DNA of 32,869 nucleotides from a bacterium (GCA_023249225.1 JAHFDA010000032.1:1-32869), one strand, 5' to 3'; numbered from the stretch's first letter, positions 24,511 through 32,833 are shown. Made by a program: numbers and translations. Notes: generated from the letters alone by a model not told the origin.

Positions 24511-24574
24511 CGCTCCCTTCCCCCTACGTAAGCTTAAAAATGACTGGGGGAAGGGCTGGGGTTAGGGGGTTCGG
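24511..24574. repeat. Right inverted repeat of the DUF559 cassette
   Basis: The inverse counterpart of 24005-24067. The outer edge reads GGGGTTAGGGGGTTCGG and the inner edge CGCTCCCTTCCCCCTA. No convincing target-site duplication is seen next to the two outer ends. Confidence 0.85.
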
Positions 24575-24722
24575 CACCCTCCAACAAGCACCAAGTTTTT
24601 AGAAAGATCAAACCAGGCTGGGGTAGCAATCCTGCATCGGACAATATTTTAGGGATATCGTCTATTAATTTAACCACACGAAGAGCCAAATCCTTGGTCC
24701 GTTTTTTCAAATCATATTCCAT
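24575..24722 (-). pseudogene. 5' fragment of an S23/four-helix-bundle protein gene
   Basis: The minus-strand frame from the ATG at 24722 starts MEYDLKKRTKDLALRVVKLI, which fits the first helix of the S23-type four-helix-bundle proteins (originally described from 23S rRNA intervening sequences). After about 25 residues the similarity stops, and the frame runs into the right inverted repeat of the DUF559 cassette. The usual later parts (LLRSGTSVGANYREA-like) are absent here and were not found beyond the cassette. The upstream GCAGAAG repeats resemble those often seen before such genes. The truncation is probably real, not a sequencing error, because no continuation exists in another frame. Confidence 0.55.
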
Positions 24723-24768
24723 AGTTCTGCCTTCTGACTTCTGCGTTCTACCTTCTGCGTTCTGCGTT
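24723..24768. repeat. GCAGAAG-type imperfect short tandem repeat, right
   Basis: On the minus strand the motif GCAGAA(G/C) recurs about five times with 7-10 nt period, between the stop of the 560-aa gene and the start of the S23 fragment. It is inverted relative to 23849-23877. Confidence 0.65.
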
Positions 24769-24771
24769 TAC

Positions 24772-26454
24772 CTAAGCTGCTTCCGAAATAATCCGCTCGG
24801 TATAAGTAGTCGATTCCGGCACTGGGTCAAGAATGGTCTTGGTTTCGCCTTTGCATTTTTTCATAACCTCCACAAGCTGCTTGCGGCGCGTACTTTGTTT
24901 TTCAGAAAACTCGACTTCAAGTTCGGCGTCGATGCGTTCAACCTCACGACGGCAAAACTCAAAGGTCTGCCCATTGGCCTCGTCAAAGTATTGTTGAAGT
25001 TGTTCAGCACCAATCGGTTCGGCCATTTCTTTTAAGCGGCGGCAACATTCTTCGATGGATTTCATGCAGTTTTGATAACTGTTGCTTTTGGTGCTGATCA
25101 GCGTCGAGCGTTCGTGTACCAGCGCTTTAAGCTGGTCGTAATAGTGCAGTTTGGCCAGCTCAAAGGCCTCCTGTTTAAGTTCTTTAAGAATCTGTTCGGT
25201 AGGGTATTTATGTTGCTCAAGAATTTTTTTGGCCTGACGTTCGACAAAGAACAGGTCCATCTTGGTTTTAAATCCGGCCTTAAGAATTTCCTGAATCATG
25301 GCGCCACGCAGGTCATCCACGGCTTTAAGCACTTCTTTGGGCACGGCCGACTCTTTTTGATCTTTCTGCTGCTGTTTGTTTTTACCGCCCCCACCCTGCT
25401 CGTCGGGATTGTCGTCGTGCAGGTCGACCAGCTTTTCTTCTTCAGGCAGATCCACTGGGTCAAGACCCAAATCCTCGCGCAGTTTTTCAATAAATCTAAA
25501 GTTCTGTTGCAGGTTAAACCCACAGCGTTGGGCCAATTGCTGCAAATTTTGCACTTGTTCCTTGGGGATACCCATTTGGCGGATGTCTTTTTGCAAGACC
25601 ACCGCCTGATATAAATCCTGGACAAAGCCTTTAACTTCGTTAAGCGCTTCTTTGGTGCCTTCTTTAACAAAGCTGTCGTAGCCTTGTGCTTCGCCCATAT
25701 CCTTGCCGCCCAGTTTATCTTTTTTTGACAGCAACAAAGCCATGGTGCCCATGCCGCTCTTGGCGCGCGCCACCTCCCATTTGTCCTTGCCCGCCAAAGT
25801 CTCCTGAAGAATCATCTCCTGCGCCTGCTGCTTGAGCTGTTCACGGATTATTTTTTTAACGTTCTGTTGTAAATCTTTAATATCCTTGTGTGAGAAACCT
25901 TCTTTGCGAAGATTCGTTTCCATGTCTTCAACCTGCCCATCGCTGCCGGGGGCGCTGCCGCCCAGATATTTGATATACAAAGAGGCAAATTCCTTGGTCA
26001 AGGTCTGTTGCGTCTGCGACAAGCTTTTTCCAGATTTGACGGCTTGCTTTTCAAAGGCGGTCTGCTTAGAAGACTTATCCGATTTCTTTCCGCTCTGGGC
26101 CTCACCTTCTTCTTCAATTTGCTGGCCCTGCATAAGCACGCCATCGTCGGCCTGCTCGCTGGCTTCAAACAGCTTGCTGAATTCAGACAGTTGCTGTTGA
26201 ACCTCTTTTTCGGCTCTTTGCTGGGCGCTGCCCAGGCCTTTTTCACCCGCCTTTTGAAAATGTTTTTTAACAGATGATTTGGTGACTTCGGCGCCGTCGT
26301 CTGCTTGCGAAAGCGCTTCAAAGATAGAGCTGGAATCATCGAGCAATTTTTCGGCCCCACCGGATGCGCTGCTTTTGGCTTGTTTTGAAACGCCGCTGCT
26401 TTTGGTGGCTCCGGCCTGTGCCAGCTTGTTGCTTAAATTAGCGTCAAAAGACAT
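24772..26454 (-). CDS. Uncharacterised 560-aa coiled-coil cluster protein
   Basis: No family is recognised. The N-terminal 130 residues are Ser/Lys/Gln-rich and contain a twofold motif, SIFEALSQADDGA (about 43-55) and KLFEASEQADDGV (about 94-106). The middle is helical, and residues around 340-360 carry an acidic/Gly-rich linker (DDNPDEQGGGGKNKQQQ). The last 190 residues are a long charged coiled coil. There is no signal peptide or membrane span. The ATG shares one base with the stop of the 88-aa gene (TAATG). A gatekeeper- or scaffold-like role in an export system would fit the length and helical content, but no HrpJ/YopN signature is seen, so the function is open. Confidence 0.76.
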   Translation of the reverse strand: MSFDANLSNKLAQAGATKSSGVSKQAKSSASGGAEKLLDDSSSIFEALSQADDGAEVTKSSVKKHFQKAGEKGLGSAQQRAEKEVQQQLSEFSKLFEASEQADDGVLMQGQQIEEEGEAQSGKKSDKSSKQTAFEKQAVKSGKSLSQTQQTLTKEFASLYIKYLGGSAPGSDGQVEDMETNLRKEGFSHKDIKDLQQNVKKIIREQLKQQAQEMILQETLAGKDKWEVARAKSGMGTMALLLSKKDKLGGKDMGEAQGYDSFVKEGTKEALNEVKGFVQDLYQAVVLQKDIRQMGIPKEQVQNLQQLAQRCGFNLQQNFRFIEKLREDLGLDPVDLPEEEKLVDLHDDNPDEQGGGGKNKQQQKDQKESAVPKEVLKAVDDLRGAMIQEILKAGFKTKMDLFFVERQAKKILEQHKYPTEQILKELKQEAFELAKLHYYDQLKALVHERSTLISTKSNSYQNCMKSIEECCRRLKEMAEPIGAEQLQQYFDEANGQTFEFCRREVERIDAELEVEFSEKQSTRRKQLVEVMKKCKGETKTILDPVPESTTYTERIISEAA

Positions 26455-26720
26455 TAGACTTCTCCGCGCACGCTGGCGCTTTGATCAAGATGCCTGGCCG
26501 CAAAGTCGCGGTCATTCCGCAGCTTGTTGACACTTTTATCAAGTTCTTTCTGGTACTTTTCAATTTGCTTGTCAGCGTTAAGCACATAGCGGTTGAGGCG
26601 GTTGATTTTAATCTTAAGCTCGTCCAGGCTGACCGAAGCATCTGCTGCTGTAATGGCCTGGGCCCGTGGAGATTTTTCTGCTCCGGTTTTAACCCCCGCA
26701 TGTTTGGCGTCTTGAGACAT
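26454..26720 (-). CDS. Uncharacterised 88-aa coiled-coil protein
   Basis: No family is recognised. The first 30 residues are disordered; residues about 31-75 form one predicted coiled coil (LKIKINRLNRYVLNADKQIE and onward). GGAG about 8 nt before the ATG serves as ribosome site, 12 nt after the 240-aa gene. The stop overlaps the 560-aa gene by one base. By size and charge it could be a small chaperone or a stalk-like partner of the neighbouring coiled-coil proteins (inference). Confidence 0.7.
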   Translation of the reverse strand: MSQDAKHAGVKTGAEKSPRAQAITAADASVSLDELKIKINRLNRYVLNADKQIEKYQKELDKSVNKLRNDRDFAARHLDQSASVRGEV

Positions 26721-26732
26721 GTGATGGCTCCG

Positions 26733-27455
26733 TCAAAGCTTTTCTGCCGTATAAAATTCTTTTTGATACACAAACAGGTCACGCTCGCGCACAAATTGTT
26801 CGCGGATTTCCTGACACAGGCCCACCCGCAGTTCGAGCAGTTTTTCGGGCGTGTACAGGTGTCCCAAGCCGGCGTTCTTAAGCTGCGCCAAAAGCTGCTC
26901 GCGAATTTCTTTGATGGCGTTTTCCTGTGCGGCCACCTCGCGTTTTTTTCCGCCCACAATTTTAAGCAGCTCGCCGTTCATCTCATTTTCCTTAAAGTTG
27001 GCTGCCGCGTCTTGCCCGGCTTCTTCGATGGCTGCTTTTTTTAGAGCTTGAATTTCCTCGGGCGGAATACCCGCCATTGACAGCATAAAACCCAGGGCAT
27101 TAAGTTTGAATTCTGAAAAACGGGCCATGATAAAGTTGTGCGTGATGGTGCCCGCCGCGCTTTTTTTATAGTCTTCCTTAAATTTTTCGACGCGTGCCTT
27201 GTCGATGTCGATCTTGACGCCAAAGAGACGAAATTCGGTATCGGGCCTGATCACCTTGCTGACAGACGAGCTTAAGCTGACCGATGTAAACACGTGCGCG
27301 GTATTGGCTTTGGCATCGAGACCGTCTTCGGCCTCATCGTCACGCGACCAGCTGACCAGCGTTTGCGATTTTTGAACGTCCTTGCCCCCCTGATCGATTT
27401 TTTCCATCAGCTTTTGAATTTCAAGCTGATGGCCGATGGGAGCCGGGTCGCTCAT
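26733..27455 (-). CDS. Uncharacterised 240-aa cluster protein
   Basis: No family is recognised. Residues 1-50 are polar. Around 55-85 a beta-rich stretch (VFTSVSLSSSVSKVIRP, then FRLFGVKIDID) is followed by a helical segment with a moderately hydrophobic patch (FMLSMAGIPPEEIQALK) and a charged coiled-coil C terminus. It begins inside the end of the glycosyltransferase gene (4-nt ATGA overlap at 27452-27455), so the two are translationally coupled. No signal peptide is seen. Confidence 0.74.
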   Translation of the reverse strand: MSDPAPIGHQLEIQKLMEKIDQGGKDVQKSQTLVSWSRDDEAEDGLDAKANTAHVFTSVSLSSSVSKVIRPDTEFRLFGVKIDIDKARVEKFKEDYKKSAAGTITHNFIMARFSEFKLNALGFMLSMAGIPPEEIQALKKAAIEEAGQDAAANFKENEMNGELLKIVGGKKREVAAQENAIKEIREQLLAQLKNAGLGHLYTPEKLLELRVGLCQEIREQFVRERDLFVYQKEFYTAEKL

Positions 27456-28573
27456 CTGACAGGAACCCCTTCGGTACGGTGATGAGCCAGTTCTCTTTTA
27501 AAAGCATCGCCAAATGACTGGGCTCCCTGGTTGTACACTGCCGAAGCCTCATCTGTACACCCGGCTTCCTCTAGCAATTTTCCTAGAACCAGATAACGGT
27601 TGCGCGTAAAGATATGGTGAAGGGTGCCATAGGGCGTCCGATCAGGCACAGGAACTTTTAACAGCAACCTTAACCCTTCAATGGCCGGATCTTTTAAACC
27701 TTGAGCTGCGGCCAAAATGCACAAATAATAATGCGCCACTGCGTTTCCGGCTTCGATCGCTTGCAACATTTGGCAGGCGCCAAATAGTTCATCCGTGTAC
27801 TTGAGTTGTTCCAGACACATGCAAATGTGTTCCAACAACGAAAGCTGCTCGCGCCGATTTTTTGAGCACTGCAGACCACGATCATAAGATCTGTAAGCGC
27901 TTTCATAATCATGCTCTTTGAGACTGGTATGTGCCAGCATGGTCCAGCCCACAGCATCGGCAGGATTCTCTTTTAACCAATGCGACATGATCCGTTTGTT
28001 GCGTTCGATCTTGAGAGCTTTCAACTGCGGATTTTTATCAAGTTCACTTAAACAGCCCCAGTGCGATACGCCAAAAGGCGCCACCACTGACTTAAGCATT
28101 TCACCCGCAGAATTAACAAAAGACTCTGTCAATGGACGGGCATATTTGATCCCAGAGCCGTTGCGTAAAAGACGTGGTACTGCGCCGCTGGCTTGTCTAG
28201 AAAAAGTTCCACGCGCACTGTTACATTGGCGTATCCAATAGGCGTCTTTGTCGGCATTTTGTAAAAACTTATACAGTTCTTTGGCGTCCTGTTCGGTGCA
28301 AATCTCATCGGCGTCCATCATAAGCACCCAGTCGCTTTTAATATGTGCAATAGCCTGATTACGCGATTTGGCAAAGTCGTCCGCCCAGCTACCCTGTTCC
28401 CAGTTAACGCCGTGCTTTTTAAGAATGTCCTGCGTACCATCATCAGAACCTGTGTCGAGTACAAAAAATTCATCAAAGAATTGCCGACACTTAAGCAAGG
28501 CATCCCCCACGATATAAGCCTCGTTTTTTACAATGGCCGCGACTCCAATAGTAGGTTTTTTTGCAGTTTTCAT
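27452..28573 (-). CDS. GT2-family glycosyltransferase with TPR-like C terminus
   Basis: A 373-aa enzyme. The start at 28573 is chosen because AAAGGAG lies 7 nt before the ATG; a longer frame to 28660 would run through the hairpin repeat. The N-terminal GT-A fold starts TIGVAAIVKNEA, followed by FVLDTGSDDGT (about 37-47), DDFAKSRNQAI (about 65-75) and the metal-binding MDADE at about 86-90. This fits the WaaE/SunS-like subgroup of GT2. Residues 200-350 look like TPR repeats (AHTSLKEHDYESAYRSYDRG). Such enzymes glycosylate LPS, peptides or proteins using nucleotide sugars. It is the only recognisable enzyme of the minus-strand cluster and is coupled to the next gene, so it may modify a cluster protein (inference). 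Confidence 0.86.
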   Translation of the reverse strand: MKTAKKPTIGVAAIVKNEAYIVGDALLKCRQFFDEFFVLDTGSDDGTQDILKKHGVNWEQGSWADDFAKSRNQAIAHIKSDWVLMMDADEICTEQDAKELYKFLQNADKDAYWIRQCNSARGTFSRQASGAVPRLLRNGSGIKYARPLTESFVNSAGEMLKSVVAPFGVSHWGCLSELDKNPQLKALKIERNKRIMSHWLKENPADAVGWTMLAHTSLKEHDYESAYRSYDRGLQCSKNRREQLSLLEHICMCLEQLKYTDELFGACQMLQAIEAGNAVAHYYLCILAAAQGLKDPAIEGLRLLLKVPVPDRTPYGTLHHIFTRNRYLVLGKLLEEAGCTDEASAVYNQGAQSFGDAFKRELAHHRTEGVPVR

Positions 28574-28630
28574 AGGTACTCCTTTGTTAGCGTCTATTCC
28601 CACGGGGGGGCTTATTCTAAACATTAACTT

Positions 28631-28682
28631 CGTCATCCCGGCGAAACTTGCCCCGGACACCGATCCGGGGGCCGGGATGACG
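28631..28682. repeat. Strong palindromic hairpin repeat (CGTCATCCCGGC type)
   Basis: Perfect 12-bp arms, CGTCATCCCGGC at 28631-28642 and GCCGGGATGACG at 28671-28682, enclose an inner stem CCCCGGA/TCCGGGG. It lies between the 1182-aa gene and the glycosyltransferase gene. No T-run follows on the minus strand, so it is more like a dispersed REP-type hairpin than a simple terminator; it could still attenuate transcription or protect mRNA ends. Confidence 0.7.
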
Positions 28683-28689
28683 ACTTTGG

Positions 28690-31600
28690 TTACTTCTTCT
28701 TTGCTGCCGCCTTGGACATACCTGCTTTGGCCAGGGCTGATGCTTTTTTACCAGAAGAATGTCTTTGAGCCTTAGGTTTAGATGCGGCCGACTTAGGCGC
28801 TGCCTGAACAGTGTGGCTCGAAGCAGAAACCTTTTGGGCTGCTTGTATGCGCCGTTTAGCAGCCCCTTTCGCCCTTTGGCGACCCCGCCCCGCGCTTTGT
28901 TTGGCCCGCCCCGCCGCCTTAGACTGCGCCCGTGCATTGAGCAATTCGTTATAGAACTCGTCGTTTTTGGCATCATCTAGGCGCTGATCGTATTCATCTG
29001 TAAGTGAGTCATAGCGGCGATCTTCGCGGTCATTGGTCATATCAATGACTGAAGCCAGGCTGATCTGGGCGTTGATCAAGGTTTTTTTGTATTCGCCACG
29101 CATTTTAAGGTACCAGACATACTGCGAAAGCACCACATCGCTGGTGTCATTCATAATGTAACTAACGTCGGTGGCTCCTCGATTGTCATCCGTGGCATCG
29201 CTATCGGTTGAAGTCGTATGGTATTCCGGGGTATCCATGCTTACCAAGCCTAAATCCTGACCGGTATTGGCCATCTTAACCACCGAACCTTGCTGGTTTG
29301 TGCCGTAGCCATCGATGTTACTGGTCTGGGTCATAAGATGTTGCACATGCCACTGATCCATTGAAGCCCCTACATAATCACCATCATCATTGGTAAAATA
29401 ATCCGTATACCCCTGTGACACATCCCAGCCGTTAAAATCAGCCGGACGCGGGGCCAGGGCAAACATTTCGTCGTCAGAAACCGCTGCGTCGTCATAGGCC
29501 ATGATGTTGGAGCGCAGCGTCACAGAACTATCTTCCAAATCTCCGGTCATAGCATCGTCTCGGTAGGTAAATTCTTGAAACAAGGCCCCCCATGCGGCAT
29601 ATCCCTCGTTTGTACTAGAATCCCCATCCGTAGAGGCAATATCGGTCAGTTGCTTAAGGTTGCGTTCCAAACTGTTTTTACCACTGCTATCGACAAATTC
29701 ACTTAGGCGTTCTAATGCAAATACCAATTGATCCCAATTGTCTGTAAATTTGTCTAAGAAGCCCTCCGGGTCTGAATCGGAGGAACTGGTCAGCTCACTG
29801 TAAAAGTCATTTAATTTGTCATAGATATAACCGCCCGGCCGCAAGGCTTTAAGCCCATACTTTAATTTTCCTGGAATAAGTTTAAACTTTGTTTCCCATT
29901 CAGAATCTATATTGGTCAGCACCTTTTCTGTATTGTCTGCCAACTCTTTAACATAGCCCAACATGTTTCCAAACTTTGTTACAAGCTTGCCAATTTTAGG
30001 ATAATTGCCATCGTCATCCTCATCTACATTGTCATAAATAAAATCAGATATGGTATAAACATGTTTATGAAAATGCTTGCGCCCAAAGTCATCGGCACTA
30101 TCGCGGTAAAAAAGATCACTTGAGCTTGTATCATTGCTGCCGGTTGTCCCATCCCCAGACACATTATTTTCCCAGGACGAACCATCATTGGTAATATCAA
30201 GACCAAATAACTTATTGACCGCTCCCGCCGACCCTTCCTCGTCCGTGTTATCCGCGCTGGAACTTGTAAAACTGTCCAAAAGATCGCTCTGTGCTACCCC
30301 ATCAGCATCATAATCAACACCCCAGAATAATCTTTGCTGTACTTCGGATAACGTAGTGGTGAAATTGCTATATGCAGCACTACCCGACATGGTAGACCAA
30401 GCTATGGGTGGTGCCACTTCTGCATCTGAACTCCTGGCATACGCCGCCGCGTGTTCCAAAATCCACTTATTAAAGATAACCAGTGCAATGCTTTCTTTGT
30501 CTGGCCGTGCATGTGATGTATTTTCGGCAGTGGTCGTGTCTTGGTCTTCCGGAAAAAGCACAAAGCGATCCATGCCAAAATACATGCTGTCTTCGGGGTT
30601 AGAGCTTATTTCTACGCTGTTGTCGTCGTCGCCATCTCCATCGTCGTCGCCACCATCGGTGTCATACCAATATTTGTTAATTCGGTCTGTGGCCTGGTTA
30701 CGGCCACTCCAATACGGGTTAAAAAAAGCGTTGGAAATATTTTGCGTAAAATGGGAACTGTCCAGCGACTGGAACATGCCATATAAATTAAGCATGCCCG
30801 CATCATCAAAAAGCTGGCTGCTATAAAACTTGTCCCAGCGATCCATCATGTACTGATCTACCCAGTGGTAACTGCCCGCCAGGACATACTTGGCATCGAG
30901 CACAGAACTCATATTGAGATCAGCCAGGTCTGGGCTAGAGCCTAAGCCCATCTCGCTGCGCACACTGCTGTCCATGTTTGCGGCAATGGTGCTGCCATCG
31001 CTGCCAAAGGCAATGCGGTTTGCAGTGTAATACGCTTGATTGTGCGGTGCCACAAAATTGCGGGCCCAGTTAAAACGACGGCGGCTTTCGAGCATGGTGA
31101 TCATCAGGTTAAAGGCAAATTGATCAAGATCAACATCACTTCCCAGCGCGGCTTCAAAGATGCCGTCATAGTTAATCATGTCAGCCATGGCATCCTCGTC
31201 ACCCTGCATAATGTTCCACACCTGGCTGTCGGTTGTGGGGTTATCGTCAGTGCCTAACAATTCAAGATTGGTGTAGGTACCCTCGTAAGTATTATCCATG
31301 GCCAGCGCCATGAGCTCGTAGTAATTGAGTTCATAGTTAAGATCATTGTCTTCGGGAGAGCCTTCTAGTTCGTCAATGGTATCTTGATCGTCTTGAACCT
31401 CGTCTGCCAAGTCACTGTTGTCGTCATCGTAGTTGTCATAATCTAAGTAGGTGGTGTCGCCATAGTATGCGGCCAGTTCGCTTTTATAGCGGCTAATGAC
31501 CGGTGCGCTTTCAAACATCGTTGACAGCCAGTCTTTGGCAGTGCTGAAATAATTTGAATAATCCACAAAGTTCCCGTTGCTAAGACCGTTGCTCCAGGCA

Positions 31601-32238
31601 TAGTTCCAATAGTAAGACTCCACCGGCAAGGCATCATCTTCAATATCGATCAGGCCATCGTCTTCAGCCTGGCCGTAGAGGTCATTATCGGTATCGCCAT
31701 CAAAATCCACGTCAAAACCGTTACCCCACACATCGCCTTCGTCAGAATCAAGTTCTTCGGGATCGATTTTATTAAATGTACTGGCTCCGGCATAAATATT
31801 GACCCGATTATTGAGCGCACCCAGGTAGTCCTGGCCTGCTAAACCTCCGCTCGATGGCTCATCCAAATGCCAGGTACCCATTTCCTGGGCAGCTTCACCG
31901 GTGGTAATGTCACCATCCTGGTCTACATCGTCCCCACTCCAATCCACGCGCCCATAACGTTCGCGATAGACGTTATCAAGGTTAAAATCTCCCAGACCCT
32001 TTAAGTCGCTGTCATCAGAAAGGTCGCGGTTGTTACCGGCAAAGTCGGCGTTGTAGGCTTGGGGGTTAAACTTAAGCACTTCCAGAAAACTGTTGGTCAG
32101 CATATCCGCAAACTTGCGCCCCGCAGCAGTGGCAGAGTTTTTGGCAGCACCGTTGACACCATATTTATCTTGAGGCGCAGTAATTTTTAAGGGTGATACC
32201 GGCTTACTCATCCCCACAAAGGGATCATCAATTGCCAT
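28690..32238 (-). CDS. Acidic 1182-aa protein with EF-hand-like loops and basic tail
   Basis: No family is recognised. The body is very rich in Asp, Asn, Ser, Tyr and Trp. A perfect EF-hand/dockerin-type loop DVDQDGDITTGE is at residues 104-115; further Asp-rich DxDxDG loops follow at about 176-187 (DVDFDGDTDNDL), and later YDADGVAQSDL and DEDDDGN. These suggest calcium binding. The last 80 residues switch to a Lys/Arg/Ala-rich tail (RGRQRAKGAAKRR, ending AKKK) resembling histone H1 tails. There is no signal peptide. It starts one nt after the stop of the 107-aa gene. An extracellular calcium-stabilised structural or adhesive protein is plausible from composition (inference). Confidence 0.82.
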   Translation of the reverse strand: MAIDDPFVGMSKPVSPLKITAPQDKYGVNGAAKNSATAAGRKFADMLTNSFLEVLKFNPQAYNADFAGNNRDLSDDSDLKGLGDFNLDNVYRERYGRVDWSGDDVDQDGDITTGEAAQEMGTWHLDEPSSGGLAGQDYLGALNNRVNIYAGASTFNKIDPEELDSDEGDVWGNGFDVDFDGDTDNDLYGQAEDDGLIDIEDDALPVESYYWNYAWSNGLSNGNFVDYSNYFSTAKDWLSTMFESAPVISRYKSELAAYYGDTTYLDYDNYDDDNSDLADEVQDDQDTIDELEGSPEDNDLNYELNYYELMALAMDNTYEGTYTNLELLGTDDNPTTDSQVWNIMQGDEDAMADMINYDGIFEAALGSDVDLDQFAFNLMITMLESRRRFNWARNFVAPHNQAYYTANRIAFGSDGSTIAANMDSSVRSEMGLGSSPDLADLNMSSVLDAKYVLAGSYHWVDQYMMDRWDKFYSSQLFDDAGMLNLYGMFQSLDSSHFTQNISNAFFNPYWSGRNQATDRINKYWYDTDGGDDDGDGDDDNSVEISSNPEDSMYFGMDRFVLFPEDQDTTTAENTSHARPDKESIALVIFNKWILEHAAAYARSSDAEVAPPIAWSTMSGSAAYSNFTTTLSEVQQRLFWGVDYDADGVAQSDLLDSFTSSSADNTDEEGSAGAVNKLFGLDITNDGSSWENNVSGDGTTGSNDTSSSDLFYRDSADDFGRKHFHKHVYTISDFIYDNVDEDDDGNYPKIGKLVTKFGNMLGYVKELADNTEKVLTNIDSEWETKFKLIPGKLKYGLKALRPGGYIYDKLNDFYSELTSSSDSDPEGFLDKFTDNWDQLVFALERLSEFVDSSGKNSLERNLKQLTDIASTDGDSSTNEGYAAWGALFQEFTYRDDAMTGDLEDSSVTLRSNIMAYDDAAVSDDEMFALAPRPADFNGWDVSQGYTDYFTNDDGDYVGASMDQWHVQHLMTQTSNIDGYGTNQQGSVVKMANTGQDLGLVSMDTPEYHTTSTDSDATDDNRGATDVSYIMNDTSDVVLSQYVWYLKMRGEYKKTLINAQISLASVIDMTNDREDRRYDSLTDEYDQRLDDAKNDEFYNELLNARAQSKAAGRAKQSAGRGRQRAKGAAKRRIQAAQKVSASSHTVQAAPKSAASKPKAQRHSSGKKASALAKAGMSKAAAKKK

Positions 32239-32239
32239 G

Positions 32240-32563
32240 CTAACTTTTCACCAGCTGGCGAATCTCTTTATTGACATTGTCCAGACTGCTGATGAGACCA
32301 TTAAAACCATCTACCGAAGATTGCAGATTGCTGGTAAAAGTGCTGATGGCCAGCGAGGCGCCCGAACTGGTTTTGTCGTCGTAAGTTACACCATCAATGG
32401 TAATGCTATCTGATGAATCATCTGAAAGCACAAAGGCAATACGATTGAGTTCGGTCTGAACATCTTTGATAAAACTTTTTTGGTTGAACGAGGCCGTTAA
32501 AAAGGCATTCATGGTGCGTTTTTGATTGGCCGTAATCGGTTCAATTTCAGAGATGGATGTCAT
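32240..32563 (-). CDS. Uncharacterised 107-aa small protein, first gene of the cluster
   Basis: No family is recognised. Two helical segments (about residues 11-48 and 70-107) flank a short polar loop, and the C terminus has coiled-coil character (NGLISSLDNVNKEIRQLV). Size and helix-loop-helix shape are reminiscent of secretion needle or filament subunits, but no sequence signature supports this. The ATG at 32563 has only a distant purine-rich site (GAAGGGAA, about 12 nt away). The next gene begins one nt after its stop, so the two are coupled. The promoter should lie in 32564-32662, but no clear one was identified. Confidence 0.65.
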   Translation of the reverse strand: MTSISEIEPITANQKRTMNAFLTASFNQKSFIKDVQTELNRIAFVLSDDSSDSITIDGVTYDDKTSSGASLAISTFTSNLQSSVDGFNGLISSLDNVNKEIRQLVKS

Positions 32564-32662
32564 GGCTTATATCTTCCCTTCGTGTCTAAGAGACAAACAT
32601 GGGCTACTTTATTCATCGGGTTTTAATCACAGGGAGAATGTATTGATGGAATTTGTTTTGAT

Positions 32663-32833
32663 CTGTCTACAAGTCGGTATCCGTCCTCTTCAAGCACAGC
32701 GGCTGGGGCGCACCTACGGGTAAACGAGACCCCACCTACAAGTCGGTTCCATCTCTTCAAGCACAGCGGCTGGGGCCGCTGCGAGCTAAACAGAATGTAC
32801 CCAACTTTCAGTTCCCAGGCGGGGCCTGGGGGA
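32663..32833. repeat. REP/BIME-like repeat cluster at window end
   Basis: CTACAAGTCGGT...TCTTCAAGCACAGCGGCTGGGG occurs twice in tandem (about 32668-32708 and 32736-32776). The second copy continues into GCCGCTGCGAGCTAAACAG and a CCCAGGCGGGGCCTGGG hairpin, which together match 19841-19912. This fills most of the 306-bp gene-free end of the window upstream of the 107-aa gene. Confidence 0.7.

Noticed and set aside
25072-25614. A 180-codon plus-strand frame opposite the 560-aa gene
   Set aside because: Phe/Leu/Val-rich antisense shadow of a Lys/Gln/Glu-rich gene.
28574-28660. Longer N terminus for the glycosyltransferase
   Set aside because: It would read through the hairpin repeat region and adds no family residues; the ATG at 28573 has a strong ribosome site.
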